Shown piece by piece: positions 62,849 to 64,000 of a stretch of DNA of 64,000 nucleotides (positions within the stretch are counted from its first letter, which is position 1; the number at the start of each line of letters is the position of its first letter). A program made the position numbers and the translations under genes. The notes under the pieces are model-generated. The model saw only the letters and a list, made by a program, of their open reading frames with translations. It ran no database searches and was not told the origin of the DNA. The stretch comes from Cloacibacillus evryensis DSM 19522 (lineage in GTDB: Bacteria; Synergistota; Synergistia; Synergistales; Synergistaceae). Location: the NCBI RefSeq assembly GCF_000585335.1, contig NZ_KK073872.1, forward strand, positions 1,417,283 to 1,481,282, in the 5' to 3' direction.

Positions 62849-64000
62849 ATGGAATGGGAAAAATTGCCGCTTACGGTCCTTAAATTCGGCGGCTCCTCGG
62901 TCGCCGATTCCGAGAGGATGAAGCATGTGGCGCAGATAGTCAAAAAGATACGCGACAAGGGCTTCCGCGTCGCCGTCGTCGTCTCCGCGATGGGCAACAT
63001 GACGGACGAGCTGCTCGCACTCGCGAGCGACGTCGCCACGGAGAAGGACGGACGCGAGATGGACCAGCTGCTCGCCACAGGAGAGCAGCAGAGCGTGGCG
63101 CTGCTTTCGCTTGCGATAAAGCAGTACGGCATCCCGGCGCAGTCCTTCACGGCGCTGCAGGCCGGCATAAAGGCCGCGGGTTTCCCGATGGAGGGCCGTA
63201 TCTACAGAATAGAGCCTGATGCCGTGGAAAGGGCGCTTAACGAAGGCACCGTAGCCGTCATCACCGGATTTCAGGCGATAACGGACAACGGCGACGTCAT
63301 CACACTCGGACGCGGCGGCTCCGACCTTTCGGCGGTCGCGCTGGCGGCGGCGCTGGGGGCCGACTCATGTCAGCTACTTAAGGACGTAACGGGGATAATG
63401 ACCGGCGACCCGCGCGTCGTGAAAAAACCTAAAAAGCTGGCGCAACTCGGCTTTGACGAGTGCATGGAGATGGCGGTGCAGGGCGCGAAAGTGCTGCAGG
63501 CGCGCAGCGTCGAAATGGCGGCGCGCTACGAAATGCCGCTTTACGTCGGTTCAAGCTTTGTGGAAGAGGAGGGTACTTGGGTAATGAGCAATCCGGTAAC
63601 AGAGGGACTTATAATAAAAGCGGTCATACAGGACATGAAGGTGGCGAAGGTGGTGCTTCTCGGAGTGCCTGACATCCCCGGCATCGCGGCGCGCCTCTTT
63701 GCGAACCTTGCGGAGAAGGGCGTCGGCGCGGAGATGATAATTCAAAACAACATGCGCGGCGGCGTCAACGACATTGGCTTCCTCGTTAAAAAGACGAGTT
63801 TGGAGGTGGCGAGCCAGGTCTGCCGCGAACTTTGCCGCGAGATCGACGCGCAGGGCGTCTCCTTCGATACGGAGATCGCACGCGTCTCCATTGTCGGCGC
63901 CGGCATCGCGAACCACCCGGAGATACCTTCAAAAATGTTCAACATTCTCGCCGAGGCGGGCATCAACATCGAGATGATCGCCTCCACGGCGCTGTCCATC
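62849..64000 (+). CDS. Aspartate kinase (3'-truncated by window edge)
   Basis: Aspartokinase starts the aspartate-family pathway. The frame begins one base after the thrB stop and stays open to the window edge (384 codons seen). The LKFGGSSVAD motif is at residues 11-20, LGRGGSDLSAVALA is near 152-165, and the ACT regulatory region begins near residue 262 (GVPDIPGIAAR, then FNILAEAGINIEMI). The ACT domains suggest feedback control by threonine and/or lysine. It is in the same operon as thrC and thrB, under the Thr T-box. Confidence 0.95.
   Translation, partial: MEWEKLPLTVLKFGGSSVADSERMKHVAQIVKKIRDKGFRVAVVVSAMGNMTDELLALASDVATEKDGREMDQLLATGEQQSVALLSLAIKQYGIPAQSFTALQAGIKAAGFPMEGRIYRIEPDAVERALNEGTVAVITGFQAITDNGDVITLGRGGSDLSAVALAAALGADSCQLLKDVTGIMTGDPRVVKKPKKLAQLGFDECMEMAVQGAKVLQARSVEMAARYEMPLYVGSSFVEEEGTWVMSNPVTEGLIIKAVIQDMKVAKVVLLGVPDIPGIAARLFANLAEKGVGAEMIIQNNMRGGVNDIGFLVKKTSLEVASQVCRELCREIDAQGVSFDTEIARVSIVGAGIANHPEIPSKMFNILAEAGINIEMIASTALSI

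Overview
The window is one end of a gene-dense, GC-rich bacterial chromosome segment, almost entirely protein-coding and mostly on the + strand. The cell it describes is a diderm: an LptC-like and an LptD-like LPS-export gene lie beside ddl. It uses the GatCAB amidotransferase route, carries many TTG/GTG starts with strong Shine-Dalgarno sites, and controls threonine synthesis with a T-box. I infer an anaerobe of the Synergistota (Cloacibacillus/Synergistes-like). That assignment rests on gene content and style, not on a search.

Region by region: 1-9240 holds a ComEC end, coaX, dus, lysS, ligA and gatC-gatA-gatB, probably one or two long operons. 9241-13648 holds a promoter, an EF-G paralogue, an MFS transporter and a B3/4-domain protein. 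13776-18367 (- strand) holds the heat-shock genes clpB and htpG. 18624-26140 holds a cold-shock gene, a Lon-like protease, nth-tilS, hpt and ftsH. 26273-31884 holds uvrB-uvrA-rlmB.

31948-44753 is the accessory-looking core. A Crp/Fnr regulator is divergent from a three-subunit molybdenum hydroxylase (FAD, 2Fe-2S, Mo subunits). This is followed by tightly coupled genes for a VWA/DUF2201-like protein, a cytosolic BspA-type leucine-rich repeat protein, a MoxR-type AAA ATPase, an unknown protein, a trigger-factor-like protein without a PPIase domain, and a MATE exporter. The Mo hydroxylase plus MoxR plus VWA arrangement recalls coxMSL with coxD/coxE, where the AAA and VWA partners mature the enzyme. 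The added LRR and trigger-factor-like genes make this the best candidate for an undescribed system.

44754-45714 is a decayed, AT-richer island with a perfect 18-bp palindrome, a small terminase-like ORF, a G10 tract and a GLUG-adhesin remnant. After it come metK, comF, pfkA, a D-glutamate-cyclase-like gene, a membrane-anchored protein, rho with a long N-terminal extension, a LysM/M23 peptidase, pyrG, a secreted protein, lptC, the LptD-like gene and ddl. greA lies on the - strand. The window ends in a threonine operon: promoter, T-box, thrC, thrB and an aspartate kinase that runs off the edge. I saw no rRNA, tRNA, CRISPR array or intact insertion sequence.
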